Origin: Aldrovandia affinis
Lineage: Eukaryota; Chordata; Actinopteri; Notacanthiformes; Halosauridae
Direction of reading: 5' to 3'
DNA length: 64,000 bases
NCBI GenBank assembly: GCA_029706075.1
Contig: JAINUG010000011.1
Span: 9,491,001-9,555,000, forward strand
Shown here piece by piece: positions 12,101 through 27,100 of this stretch (its first letter is position 1; every line of letters begins with the position of its first letter). The position numbers and the translations under genes are program-made. The notes under the pieces were generated by a model. It worked only from the letters and a program-made list of their open reading frames with translations, searched no databases and was not told the origin of the DNA.

Positions 12101-15100
12101 ACTGTATCCCAGCACTGTGGAAGAGATTTATGATAGTCCCTGTTCCAAAGAAAGCCCATGCCAAGGAGATGAATGATCTCCGCCTAGTAGTGCTTACATC
12201 CATGCCTATTAAATGCCTTGAAAAAATTGGCCTAAAGAGTCTGTTAACATCCATTAATGGTCAGGTTGATGAGTTTCAGTTTGCTTACCGCCCAAATAGA
12301 TGTGTTGACGATGCTGTCCTGACAATGTTGCATTTGATTTATACACGCTTTGAATCACCAGACACCTTAGCTAACATTGTCTTTGTTGATTTTAGCAGTG
12401 TCTTCAACAGTACAGTAAGCTTCTAGATTTAGGTGTCAATCCAAGGCTCCTTAAATGGATTGAGTTCTTGATAAGCAGAACCCAACAACTCCCCCTTAGT
12501 CTCCATTTGCTAAGCCTTAACGCCATTATGTCCACTGTTTGTTGTACTAATACTGGTGCCCCTCAGAGTTGTGTACTCATCATTATGTCAAGTATGCTGA
12601 TGACATGGCTATTATTGGTCTACTTAAGGGCAGTCAGTCATCTCTGTATGGTTTCTCTAGGGAGATACAGCACTTTACAGAATGGTGTGAGTTGAAGTTT
12701 TTGGATATTAATGTTAGCAAAACTAAAGACATGATCATAGGCTTCAACCATGGTAGCACCAGTCACCCTCTTACCTTAGTGAAGGGTTCCCCAATTGATA
12801 GGGTATCTACCTACAAGTATCTGGGTGTCAAAATTGATAACAAACTAAACTTTCATGTACACCCATGGCCAAAAGTTTTGAGAATGACTCAAATATTAAT
12901 TTTCACAAAGTCTGCTGCCTCAGTTTTTATGATGGCAATTTGCATATACTCCAGAATGTTATGAAGAGTGATCAGATGAATTGCAATTAATTGCAAAGTC
13001 CCTCTTTGCCATGAAAATGAACTTAATCCCCCAAAAAACATTTACACTGCATTTCAGCCCTGCCACAAAAGGAATAGCTGACATCATGTCAGTGATTCTC
13101 TTGTTAACACAGGTGAGAGTGTTGATGAGGACAAGGCTGGAGATCACCCTGTCATGCTGATTGAGTTAGAATAACAGACTGGAAGCTTTAAAAGGAGGGT
13201 GGTGCTCGAAATCATTGTTCTTCCTCTGTTAACCATGGTTACCTGCAAGGAAACACGTGCAGTCATCATTGCTTTGGACAAAAAGGGCTTCACAGGCAAG
13301 GATATTGCTGCTAGTAAGATTGCACCTAAATCAACCATTTATTGGATCATCAAGAACTTCAAGGAGAGAGGTTCAATTGTTGTGAAGAAGGCTTCAGGGC
13401 GCCCAAGAATGTCCAGCAAGCGCCAGGACCGTCTCCTAAGGTTGATTCAGCTGCGGGATCGGGGCACCACCAGTGCAGAGCTTGCTCAGGAATGGCAGCA
13501 GGCAGGTGTGAGTGCATCTGCACGCACAGTGAGGCGAAGACTTTTGGAGGATGGCCTGGTGTCAAGAAGGGCAGCAAAGAAGCCACTTCTCTCCAGGAAA
13601 AACATCAGGGACACACTGATATTCTGCAAAAGGTACAGGGATTGGACTGCTGAGGACTGGGGTAAAGTCATTTTCTCTGATGAGTCCCCTTTCCGATTAT
13701 TTGGGGCATCCGGAAAAAAGCTTGTCCGGAGAAGAAAAGGTGAGCGCTACCATCAGTCCTGTGTCATGCCAACAGTAAAGCATCCTGAGACCGTTCATGT
13801 GTGGGGTTGCTTCTCAGCCAAGGGAGTGGGCTCACTCACAATTTTGCCTAAGAACACAGCCATGAATAAAGAATGGTACCAAAACATCCTCCGGGAGCAA
13901 CTTCTCCCAACCATCCAAGAACAGTTTGGTGACGAACAATGCCTTTTCCAGCATGATGGAGCACCTTGCCATACATTCGGGGAACAAAACATCGAAATTT
14001 GGGGTCCATGGCCAGGAAACTCCCCAGACCTTAATCCCATTGAGAACTTGTGGTCAATCCTCAAGTGGCGGGTGGACAAACAAAAACCCACAAATTCTGA
14101 CAAACTCCAAGCATTGATTATGCAAGAATGGGCTGCCATCAGTCCGGATGTGGCCCAGAAGTTAATTGACAGCATGCCAGGGCGAATTGCAGAGGTCTTG
14201 AAAAAGAAGGGTCAATACTGCAAATATTGACTCTGCATAAACTTAATGTAATTGTCAATAAAAGCCTTTGACACTTGTGAAATGCTTGTAATTATACTTC
14301 AGTATACCATAGTAACATCTGACAAAAAGATCTAAAAACACTGAAGCAGCAAACTTTGTGAAAACCAATACTTGTGTCATTCTCAAAATTTTGGCCACGG
14401 CTGTATATGCGGCATCCAAATTAAGTAAGGTACACCAAAGTTTCCGTTTCCTTAGAAACCTGAAGTCTTTTAATGTAGAACATGTTTAGTTGTCACCTTT
14501 TTATCAGACTGTTGTGCAGAGTGTTCTCACTCGGAAGGCTAGGATTAAAATTGGAAAACACCTCCGTGAACCCCCCTCTGAGAATCTGACCAATGTCTAA
14601 TGGCATGCCCACACTAATGTGGATACATTTCAAAACACACTTTTTGTGTCTAAATGATTTCCGTCCACCCTAGTGTTTTCACAACGTTTTCGAAAAGTTA
14701 GTCATCTAGACTGAAATGGCAAAAACGCTTATATTTCTTTAATGGGCATGCGCAGGAAACCTGAGGCAACAACGGAGTATGTTGAATGTTTTGGCTACAG
14801 TCTGGATCACATGACAATCATACACCAGCTTTTTCGAAACCCGCTGTCTTCCCTGTCTATACAACAACGCGAGACCAGTGTTTTCAAATTTATCCACTTG
14901 AGAGAGCATCTTTGAAAAGGTCAGTTTTCGGTGGACAAAAACACTGTCTTAGTGTGGACAGAAGGCGTTTTCAAATGTATCTGCATTAGTGTGGACATGG
15001 CCTAAGCTGCCATGGACCTGGTATGGTGATTGCTGCTACAGTCAGTACTGTTCCCAAAGGTGAGGCGAGAATCTTCAGATTTCCCAACATCTAACCATCT

Positions 15101-18100
15101 GGGTTAGAGGCTCACTAGCATATCAGTTTCTTGGCATGATTTGGACGTGGACGTTGCTTCGGACCCTTTTTATGGGTATATGGGTATTTGCAAATTGTGG
15201 ATGAGGGCGTAATTAGAACCAGTCTTAGTAAATTGGTCGTTAATGTGTCGCTATTTGTGACCGCATAAAATTGTGACTGTCTTTGCACTGCGACTATTTT
15301 AGAAAGTCTGGCCCTCAGTGTCATGCAGTTTGCACAAAATGTGCAAATGTATAATACGAAAGAGAATGAGATTAAATGAAGTGTTTTGATCATCAGACAC
15401 TAATGTTAGTATTTTATTCTTTCCACAGTGGCATCCTGGTTCCTTTCTCCTCTCCTCTCTGGCATCATGTCTGCTGTTCTCTTCTACTTTGTCCGTATGT
15501 TCATTTTAAACAAGGTAAGAAGATAAAATTTCAGTTCTATTGGGTTTTTTTGGTATGTGCTTTACCCTCCATTACAGGCTTGAGCCAGATTGAGCTATGG
15601 ATAAGTCAATATTGTTGTCTGTTCTTTTGGCATGTTTGAAACTGCATTTGGGTCTGTTGTTAAAACAGGTCTCCCCATTTCATCATATTTACATAACACC
15701 ATAACATGTTTTTGCATAACTGCAACTATGTTTCCCTATTCACCTGTATGACTGAATACATTGCCATCCATATAAAAAGTCCATATATAAAAAAAAAAAA
15801 AAAGATGTTAGGAACATAATCACAACAATGGAAATAAAAACAGCAATACATTTTTTCCCTTCAAAAATACTGGGGACATGTTTCTGTAATTATATGCAAA
15901 GTGCAATGGTTTTATTTCACATTTGGAAACCTGAAATTGGCTAGCACTTTATTTTACTGTATGCTAATTACATACATGGTAATAATTAGCATTAGTTTTA
16001 TCCATTTTAATTAAAAGGTATTTAGCTTAAAAATCACAATAATATGAGTATTTAATTCATAACCACATGTTTAGAGAAAGTAGTATAAGAAGTTCAAAGT
16101 AAGTACAGTAGACCTGGTATTTCCTAATAAATCATGGTAAATGTGGCAATCTTGTTTAGTTCAGGTTGATGTTACAAATTAGATTAATTGTTTGAAATTA
16201 GTTAGGCTCATTCGATGTTAGGCTGATGTTCGGCTTAAAAAAAAACCCATTGGGGGACGGCAGATAGCATAGCAGTCTAACATACCGTATTTTGGCTGGT
16301 CCGATTCGGTGTGCGCTGCCTGACGCGGTTCGAAACCCGTTTCTACCAGACCGGCCCTGGACGTTAGCCCCAATCGGGGGTGGCATTTGGCTGTCTGGAG
16401 GGTGGGTGAGGGAGGGTGAGCCAGCTCGAGTTCGCCGTGAAGCACGTAAGGGTGCCTCTGGGAAGGTGGTTGGCCCACGGTGCCCCCGATCGGGTTTCCC
16501 CACACGATGATGATAGGCAACTCACACTCGTCAACGAGTGCATTAGACCACTAGACTATTGGAGGCCCCGTCACTTGCATTTCTGAGCTAAAAATTGAGG
16601 CTGTGATTGCGAGCAAGTGTGTCTTTAGAGACAGGGAAAAGATGAGGAAATATTACTAATTTAATGAGAATAGACTATGAGAAATAAAAATAAAAATATA
16701 CTTTTTAATGAGAATAGATAATGAACAGGGTTTACTCAGGCTATGGCTGAACAGGGTTTACAGTACTCAGTTCTAATAATAGTGTTGGAAGTATTGGAAT
16801 AAGTTGCCTTTAGCCACTCATCCAGGGTCAGTCCCACCACTAATGGTTAAGGTTAGGATTTGGGTAGGGAAAGATGTGATCCGAGACCAGCAGTAAGAGA
16901 CAACTTCTGCCTGGAGCAGGGGTTATAGTGATGATCTAATCTTACAGATGCATGCAAATGGGAATGCACTGTCAATGAATTCAGTTGGAATTCCAGGAGT
17001 TGTTTTAGAGTGGGTTCATAATTGGCTGCAAGGGCGAATACAAAGAGTAACAGTAGGTGGAGTCGTATCTGACCTAGGTTCTGTGGGCAATGGAGTCACA
17101 CAGGGATTGGTTCTGGGACCTCTGCTCTTCCTTATTTACATAAATGATCTTGATAGGGATGTTAGCAGCAAAATAGTTAAATTTGCAGATGATACAAAAC
17201 TTGGGGGTTTAGCAAACAGTTTGGAATCGACTAAAGTAATCCAAAATGATTTAAACAAAATCCAAGAATGGGCAGTAACATGGCAGATGACATTCAATAT
17301 TGCTAAATGTAAAGTTATGCATGTGGGAAACAAAAGCATAAGACAGGAGTAGTATATGGGAGGAGAAGAACATTAGGTGTTCAATTTGAAAAAGACTTAA
17401 GACTCACTCAAACCACCAAATCACTTCATACATGTCTCAAAATAAGTTCTTCAACCATAACACTGGCAACAATTCTCACTCAGACAGCATACATTGTCAC
17501 TCATAACACACTGACCTAAAAAACACTAACAACAGGGAGCATTACATAAATGATTAACTTTTATCTTTGAAGTTTGAATGATTTTTCAGACTGTACTAAA
17601 GTATATGTAACAAGAATGAATCAGAAATGCAGCAATTTGCTTCAATATCCTTAATTTTTTCTATATCTTTGCATATAGTAATTTACTTGTGAAAAAAAAA
17701 AAAATTGAAACCAAAAAATATAATTTCCAGAAATTCCAGGGCTGCAATAATAATCACAAAAAAACAACAACATGGATAGTATAATCACTCATACTGTACA
17801 GTACTGTGAGGGTTCTACACTGCCCATCCCCAAAAAAAAAGTCACACACTCTAATATTTCGTTGGACCGCCTTTAGCTTTGATTACGGCATGCATTCGCC
17901 GTGGCATCATTTCGATAAGCTTCTGCAATGTCACAACATTTATTTCCGTCCAGAGTTGCATGAATTTTTCGCCAAGATCAAGATCAAGATGATGGGAGAG
18001 TCGGACCGCTGCACAAAGTCTTCTCCAGCACATCCCAAAGATTCTCAATGGGGTTAAGGTCTGGACTCTGTGGTGGCCAATCCATGTGTGAAAATGATGT

Positions 18101-21100
18101 CTCATGCTCCCTGAACCACTCTTTCACAATTTGAGCCCGATTAATCGTGGCATTGTCATCTTGGAATATGCCCGTGCCATCAGGGAAGAAAAAAACAATT
18201 GATGGAAAAACCTGGTCATTCAGTATATTCAGGTAGTCAGCTGACCTCATTCTTTGGGCACATAACATTGCTGAACCTAGACCTGACCAACTGCAGCAAC
18301 CCCAGATCATAACACTGCCCCCACAGGCTTGTACGGTAGGCACTAGGCATGATGGGTGCATCACTTCATCAACTTCTCTTCTTACCCTGATGCGCCCATC
18401 ACTCTGGAACAGGGTAAATCTGGACTCATCAGACCACATGACCTTCTTCCATTGCTCCAGAGTCCAATCTTTATGCTCCCTGGCAAATTGAAGCCTTTTT
18501 TTCCGATTAGCCTCACTGACAAGTGGTTTTCTTAAGGCTACACAGCTGTGTAGTCCCAATCCCTTGAGTTCCCTTCGCATTGTGCGTGTGGAAATGCTCT
18601 TAATTTCACTATTAAACATAGCCGTGAGTTCTACTGTTGATTTTTTACGATATGATTTCACCAAACGTTTTAAGTGATTGCCGATCACGATCATTCAAGA
18701 TTTTTTTCCGACCACATTTCTTCCTCGAAGGTGATGGTTCACCACTATCCTTTCAGGTTTTAATAATACGTTGGACAGTTCTTAAACCAATTTGAGTAGT
18801 TTCAGCAATCTCCTTAGTTGTTTACTTTGCTTGATGCAGGCCAATAATTTGACCCTTCTGAAACAGATTAACATCTTTTCCACGACCACAGGACATGGTT
18901 GTTTAAAAAGTGAGAAGCTACTCACTGCATCAGTTAGGGTTAAATAACTTGTTGCCAGCTAAAACATATTAATCACTGCAGTACCCACATTATCCCACAC
19001 AACAACGAAGGTAGGGAAGTTTCCTGCCCCTCTCTCCTCCGCTGGCACAAGTCGATTATGTAGGTCATCCAGAAAAGAAATGAGCCTCTCTGTATTGTAG
19101 GGGCAAATAAGTGGTTTGTGTAACAGCAAATCATCATTGGACAGTGCTGCATACATTGTGATGTTAGCTCCATCATTCTGTTTTGAATGTGTTTTTAACA
19201 GTTTTGAAAACAGTGTGTTAGCATTTGAAAAATGTGCTGCAAATATATAGTGTTTTGCGGGTGGTGGAGTATGAATGAGAAAAGAGTTCATGGATTTTGG
19301 AAAATGTGGTCATTGAATGCGGTCATTTTGTGTGAAAGCAATGAAAAATGATTCACAGTTTGGTCCACATAGACTTCTGTTTCGCTGACTGTGTGAAGAG
19401 TTTTGACAATGTGACTTCAGTTTTGACCAATGCATGTTAGCAATTGAAAAAACTGTAACAAAGTGAACTACCAAAGATTTTTTAAGATAAGTTTGGTTAG
19501 CAGAAGAGGCCACAGGTGTAAATTAGTTAAAGGCAAATTCCGCACGGATATGTTTTTATTTACACAGAGTTGTCAATGCCTGGAACAGCTTGCCAGGCCA
19601 GGTAGTAGAGGCAGAAACACTTGGGCTATTCAGGTCCATGTTAGATGTAGTACTAGATACGCTTTAGATTAGGACAAGACGAGCCTGGATGGGCTGAAAG
19701 GCCATTATGTATTCTTATGTTATTATACGAGAAGCGTGCATTCTTCACATCTGCAACATAACTGCCTTCAATGCACCCAGGTGCGACTATTTGTTGTGTT
19801 CTACATTTTGTCAGTGACACCAAATTAACATTAGCAAAACCGTAAAGCGCACGCTATTTTACATGTTTACTGGTAGTGGACAGTAGACATAAATGACTGA
19901 TGTTGATAATGTGAAAAGCATTATATAAACGTTTAATTAGAATTTCTACAGTATCCCCCTCTCATAGTATCTGCCCTCGAACCTTGAAGTCTAAGCACTT
20001 TTGCACTTTCGATTGTGATTCTGGGTAATTGATCCCTAATGAATGAGCCATCTTTGATTGATACCTCTTTTGGGATAGACTAATGCTCTGCCTGCAGTTT
20101 TATAAATTGCGCGGTTTGTTTGTTAGTCGCAGCCGGGAATGTGACGAGTAATTAGGCTTCCACGCCCTAAGGGCAGAAGCATATTGTTCTTGCTAGCCCA
20201 CTGTTTTCAGCTGTGGACTTCTATATCGCCACTTTGCTCGATCAGAACAAAACTTGGCAAGTATCTCAGGTTTGGTCTGAACTCGCACATGGAACTTTTT
20301 GAACCATTTTTGGCAAAACAAGCCTCACGGGGCCAACTTGACAGAATGTTATAATTAGATTGTCATTAGTCCTTAGCAACTGTATGGAAGCGAAGGAATG
20401 AGCGATCGCACGTATCCTTTGGCAGCCACGCCCCCAGTATTTTCACCACCCAAAATTTACACAAGCCTCCAACAATCTAAATCACTGGGTTTTGATTTAT
20501 TGCACACTTATACTAGACATTTGGGCCCACTTAAATTGCGAAGTATTTGATCATATCTTCAACCGTCTCTGTGCCATGCCCCGTCTCATTCACCATTTTA
20601 CTTACAACATTCTCCAAATCATCATCTTCTGCAGCAAACATCTCAGAGTTTTGCAAGTACATCACACATAATCCGTAAGTAGCGGGGAACTGGAATTACG
20701 ATGGAATAATCATTATTGAATATGCTTTGCTGGCCATGCCCCCTAATGTACACCATCCAGTAAAATGAGTATTTTAGAGTATTATTTTGTGATCCTCTTT
20801 ATCCGAAAGTTCAATTTGCAGGAGCTTTATACTGCTTGTGCATGTGTCACCTGTAATGGACTACTGGATTTGGGAAGGAATAGTTTTGTACTTGTAAGGA
20901 GTGGTTCAGTGCATTGAATACGGGAGAGACATGCATCTTACACAATTACATGGTTGTAGTGACAGTTTAAAAAAAATGTCAAACTACCGGTCAAAAGTTT
21001 TAGAACACCTCCATTTTCCAGTTTTTACTGAAATGTAAGCAGTTTAAGTCCAGTGAATAACATGAAATGGTACAAAGGTAAGCAGTAAACAGCAAGCTGT

Positions 21101-24100
21101 TGACTCTCAGAAACTTGTCTTCTGATTTTGTAGTGATTTTGGTTCTGCCAGACCTCTTCCTGTCAGAGTTTCCTCCAGTTTCCAAGTGCCTTTGATGGTG
21201 TAGGAAACTACTCACTACCAAAAAATTGACATTATTTTTCAGTTTTTGGTAACCTAAACTTTTTTTTTTAACCTCTGGCAGTTTACCGCTTACCTTTGTA
21301 CCATTTCAGGTTATTCACTGGACTTGAGCTGCTTAAATTTCAGTAAAAACTGGAAAATGGGGGTGTTCTAAAACTTTTGACCGGTAGTGTATGTATGTGT
21401 GTGCAATGGTTTCTGTTATGTTAAATATTAAATATTCACTATAATAAAATGTAGGCTACATAACTGGCTGGTGTATCTTGGGGCAATGCCCTGAGCGATT
21501 GTAGAGGTTGGATATGATTGCATGGGAGAAGAGGGACCTTACAATGAGGAATAATAACAGACTAAAAATAATTAAGAATTGTAAATGAATTCACAATTAT
21601 CTGTGAATATGTGATGCCAGGTGGGCTGGAGGAAGGAATAGAGAGGGCTGCTCCTCCTCTTTGGCTGCTGTCAGGTGCTGTTCCCTCCCAAAGTCTACAG
21701 GACCTTGGACAGCGGTGGCCTCACACACAGGCATGCTTATCTGTTGCATAATGCCTTCATTGCCTTTAGGCTTTTTATAAAGCCACAGCCTGCCATGCCT
21801 GGAGGAAGGTCTGTGTTTTGGGGATGTGGAGAAAATTGTGCTGGCTTTTTGTTCTAAACTACAGTTGCAGCTATAGTATTTATTTTGGCTGTCTTCTCTG
21901 ACAATTGTATTTGTTTGTTTTGACTACCCCCGGAAAGTAAATGTATAATACAAAAGAGAACGAGTTGGCCGTTGGCCCACCAGGACCCAGTTTCCTTGTG
22001 TTTTGTCCTACCACTCACCACCTAGCCACTCCTGCCACCCTCCTCCAGGATCATATCCGTATTTTATAAAGCTTTAATTGACAGGGGTGATGATATTGTT
22101 GGAGATAACGGATATTACTTAAAAAATGATAACATAACTTATATGGTTTTTTTTATGCGGAACAATGTCCGTTGACAATGAGTCAAAAATACACGTCCAC
22201 ACGTCTTTTCCTCTTCCCCATGATGGACATGCTGAAAAGTGCTTATCTCAGTAGATACACATGCATGTTAGCTTTGTTTAGTTTAGTATTGCCGCAAGAT
22301 ACGCCATCCAATTATGTACTCCAATTTATTGTAGTGAAAGCAAGTCTCATAAGGTGTTCTTCACAAGCCATGGTTCTTGCTCTTCGTTAGGCCTGACAAA
22401 ATTGCCAATTTGCTATGGCAAAAGTATTAAAGGGAAGAAAACTGATCTGATTGGCATTAATGAACTAAACCCTCACCACACCCACAGGTAATGTATTCTT
22501 CTTAAACCAGCATTAAGCTGCTATCAATGTGATTAGTATTTGCTATAATATTTATTTTCATTAATATACATTTTGATTCCCATAATCCTCAAGTATCTGT
22601 GTACTCAATACAGTTTTGTTGTAGTATGCTGTTAGTGACTGTGTTCTCTTGTTTAACCCCCTCTCTTCTTTCCTGTTAACCCCCCCCCCCTTGTATTTCC
22701 AAAACAAAAAAGTTGAACACCAAGTATAAAAGTAAAAAAATATATACTGTATATATTGTTTGTGTGTATTCGAATACAGTTAAAAAACTATTGGGATCTT
22801 TAGTATTACTGGATATATGTTATGATTGATGATGACAAATCTGATTTTCCTTAAGCCACATTTGACTTTTGAGGTAAAATTATGAAAAATACTGCATCTC
22901 TTGATATCAGTTGGAAGTGAATAACTGTTTATTTTATAGAAAATGGTGATTGACCAAATTTTGTAATGCGTTTGGATATAGTGCAATCTCTTCTACAGAT
23001 GGCTCTTGAAGTTCTATTGGGACAGACTGCTCATAACTTTATGAATGAATTTAGCAATGGGGGAGCAGAAAAAAATCTATGAAGTTATTCAAAGTTAAAT
23101 TTAGGCCTCCTGGGTGGTGGAGTGGTAGAACATCCAACTATACTCACTAAGACTGGGGTTCGATTTCACCAGGTTTCACCAGTTTTGGCTCTGGCCAGGC
23201 GTGCCACTAGGTGGTGGCAATTGGCTGTCCACCCCAGGGAGGGGAGAGGGATAAAAGCCGAATGAGCTCGCTGCATATATTAGTGGTCCTGTGTGTTACG
23301 GTGCTAAGGCTTCAGCTTAGGTGGGTGCCGGCTTGGAGGAGGCGGTGCAGCACTCACTACCGGTCTCAGGACTACGGCAGCGAGTTCTCATACAAGGGAG
23401 GGGATAATTGGCATGAAAAAGAGAGGGTATAATTGGATACTAAAGTACAGTTATAAAGAGATTGCAGTGGCTTTATTGCCGTTTCTCCAGCTTGAGACCA
23501 AAACATGACTGCCTCAGCTGAAAGCCAGTGTCTTATAAATCTGAAGTTAAACTTGATTTTATTTTCCATTTTCTTTGTTTTTTAAAAGTTCTAGAGTCTA
23601 ATATAATATGATATAATACCAAGATATTAGAATTCAGATACAATGCTGATTTTCTTTCCACAGTGAAATCCCAAGGTTTAATATGAGCTATTGCTGCCTC
23701 AGCAATCGCTGTCTCAGTGCTCTAGCATAAGCAGCTGTCTCAGTGTTCCTTGCCCCCTTGCTTGTATGTGAGCCGATCAGTTAAGTATTTTACTGCCATT
23801 TTTGGGAGATTTCACTTTTTTTTCTAGAAAAATTCAGCATAAGCTGTTGCTTCCTCAGTAATAGTTTATGTTATACTTCACAGAGGAGGACAGATGCAGG
23901 AAGCATTGAAGCAGAGAACACTTACAATGAAAGCAACGATTGAGACTGAGACAGTTGAGACTGATTTAAATCTAAAATGTAAATTAAATTTTAATCATCA
24001 ACAATTCGCTATTGGTCTTACCTAACTTAATTGATTAATTAAGTAATATAATTTGCTCAGATGTCGCCAGGATTAACCACTTAATTTTAATTAGAATTTC

Positions 24101-27100
24101 ACAAACAAAAAATCCCCCCTCTTTTTTAAATGACAAGTATGCCCCTGGTCAAAATAAAAAATATTTTTTTTAAACTTCACCTTTAGACTAAACTACTTTC
24201 AAAATTTGTATTGCTAACCAATTAGCTCACCAGGTAACAGTTACATCATTATAAAATGTACACTCTCAAAACATGAAGTATGCACATGTGAAAAGAGATC
24301 TTTTGTGAAACCAAGACTTGCAATGGGTGAACTTTGCTAAGTGATTTTCATATACACACCCCTGTTAATGCCACCCCATACCCTCACTTTTTTAGACCAG
24401 AAGTTAAGTGATATCAGTGTATCAGTGTGCCGGTAGAAATGAACAAAAAGCTTGTGTTTGGGCTTTGTGTCAGTCCCAATCTTTCATTGTCATGAATCAT
24501 TCAATGGGTATTTAAATAGTAAATAGTGGATTGTTACTAGAGAATAAGCGGCTGAAGATGAGATGAGATGATGAGTATTGTTAGAGAGCTTTACAGATTC
24601 CAGTGCTAAACACTGACCCAGACTGTATTATTAATACATAATAACCGTGGTTTACATTTATTATACGTATTATCCACAGCAGGATAATTTACTGAAACAA
24701 CTCTGTCCCTTGCTTAAAGGTACAACAACAGAACTTTAAAAAAATTAAACCAGCAGCCAGCCTTTTTATAAACTGTTTCTTAGCCACTTAATGTCATACA
24801 TTTGAAATACAATTTGCTTTGAAGATGCAAAAATATTGACTCATACTTGAATTAGACATAAATCTTCAGTATGTATACATTTTTAAATGGTGCCTTTAGC
24901 TTGAGGTTCAGTTTTGTCCATCGCTGATTAAACCCTTGTACTTTCTTACTTTGTAGGAGGACCCTCTACCTAATGGCCTGAAGGCCCTACCTATCTTCTA
25001 TGCTGTTACCATGGGAATCAACCTCTTCTCCATCATGTTTACTGGTGCTCCGAGTATGTATCAAATTCTTGCCTCACACTGTAGCTCAAAACAGGTCATT
25101 TATTTTGATGTCTTTTACAGCCATTCAAAATAGCACTCCATGTAGGACAATGTTAACCCCTTGGCACCAAGGGCTAAAATGGCTATTTCCACCTATTTTT
25201 CACTTCTACTGTACCAGGCCTAATATATAAAAGTACAGTAGACAGGTGTAACATGAGGAATCAAGCATCTACAAATCTGTCACCTATGAGACTCATAATG
25301 CACTTTATAAGTACATAAAATGTCAAATAAAGACAAAACAATTTACACCCTACAAATAAGATGATGATCCAAAGCCATAGCAGAGTCCAGATAAATGCTT
25401 TCCAGGTGGATCCAAACAGATCCCCATGATAACAATAGCAGCACAGGTAGCATTGTCCTATGCGTCATCTGAGTCAAAACTCAAGGCAGACAAATCACCC
25501 TCTGAAAATATATACAGCATATTTGTCTTCAAAAACAAAATTGTACTAAAATGACAGTGACTTGCTGCCATCAAGAAGTATAAATGATTACTCATTTTGA
25601 TCATGATAACTCAAATTCCCCAGAACCCAGAAGTGGTGTGCACAACCAATTTTCACATGCATACGCAGTACTTCCATGATTTTCAGTAGAACTGGACAGG
25701 ACAGATAAGACCAATTTCAGCCCAACAGTGACCAATGGAAGCCAGTGTGAGCCCTTTTAAAAGCTTAGAATGTGGATAATCTAACCATGACATGGTTTTC
25801 ATGTACAACCAACCAATAGCTATTTGGTTGATAAACCCCAGAGCCCACGTTCGGCGGCTGGATACAGGCACATGGTTGGTGCTTCGGTTCGTCAGTTGAA
25901 ATCTCATGACAATGGGGAAGAAACTTTTTTTCTACAAGCAAAACAACATTGGTTCTCATTCGCTACACAGAATGAGTTGATACACATGTCTTCACTCTGA
26001 CTCAAACACACAGCGAGGAAGTGAGTTCAACATAAACACAGTGAGAAGGTATGAAAAAAATTATTCATCTAAATTATTGTACGCATCCCTGAGACATTTG
26101 AATGCGATTTTCTTTTAGCTGAAAAGAAACATGATTTTTTTTAGAGCAAAGATTTACAACTTTCAGTGATGGGAGAGCATTTGGGTGAGTGCATTTGGGT
26201 TTAATAAGTAATGGGGGGGTAAATTAACTGCAGATTTATGATTATAAATATTATGGATTGGCATAACTATGACTTTCACAGACTCATTAAACACATTTTA
26301 GGCAATCACAATCGAGAATAAAAATGTAAATTACCTTTCGTAGATAACCAATATTCCTAACTGGCAAGGAACCTCAGAGGTGTTTGGCCCCCTAATAATA
26401 AGAATTTAAAAATCTCCTTCAAGACCATCTGATATATTGACATGCAAATTTCACTAATGCGTTCAATGGTGTCTCCCCTATAATTCTATTATAAGGAAAG
26501 TTGCTAGTTGGCAGTGGATGTGGTTTATAACAAAAATTATTATAATTCCCAAACGGTTTGCAATAAAGTGATGTCACGTAGTTTGTATATTGATGACTAG
26601 ATCCAGATTATTGCAGGTGCTACAATACTTGTCTCAGAGCCTGCTTCCTTTTTCTCTTCTTGGTGCTCAGTGCTGGGGTTCGACAGGATTCCCTGGTGGG
26701 CCACACTGCTCATCTCTGTAGCCTGCGCTTTTGTCACAGCCATTGTGGTATGGTTTGCTGTCTGTCCATACCTCAAGGAGAAGATTGAGCGTAAGTTTCT
26801 TGCCCTATTTTTTTTCCCTCTCTTTTGCAAGTTTTAATTGTGTTCCGTAGTTTTTAACATCAATTTTTTATTGTTTTTTCCAGTAATCCAAAAACCATAA
26901 TGACATTTCACATTCTAAATTGCTTCCCCCAACCCCGTACCCCCAGCAATCCAAATGCTTTATGTTATTGAACATATCATATCTAATATTTAAATGGATT
27001 ACATTTGCATATATACATTCATACATACATATCCATAAATAATGAGGGACACAGTATTATATACAGTATATATAAGTAAAGAACAATAATACTGAGACTA

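Larger units (their letters stand above)
11890..14580 (+). mobile_element. CR1/L2/Rex1-type LINE ORF2 fragment, split by a Tc1 insertion
   Basis: Reverse transcriptase pieces: [41 protein letters not shown] and [11 protein letters not shown] at 11953-12426, then [11 protein letters not shown] and [12 protein letters not shown] at 12569-12860. After the Tc1 insert (12860-14403) the frame resumes out of phase with [16 protein letters not shown] and [10 protein letters not shown] (14405-14540). At least two frameshifts and stops. It lacks the endonuclease part. Confidence 0.75.

Noticed and set aside
16300-16420. Possible functional tRNA gene (box B GGTTCGAAACC)
   Set aside because: No cloverleaf stems around it, and similar diverged heads recur at 43999; it is a SINE head.
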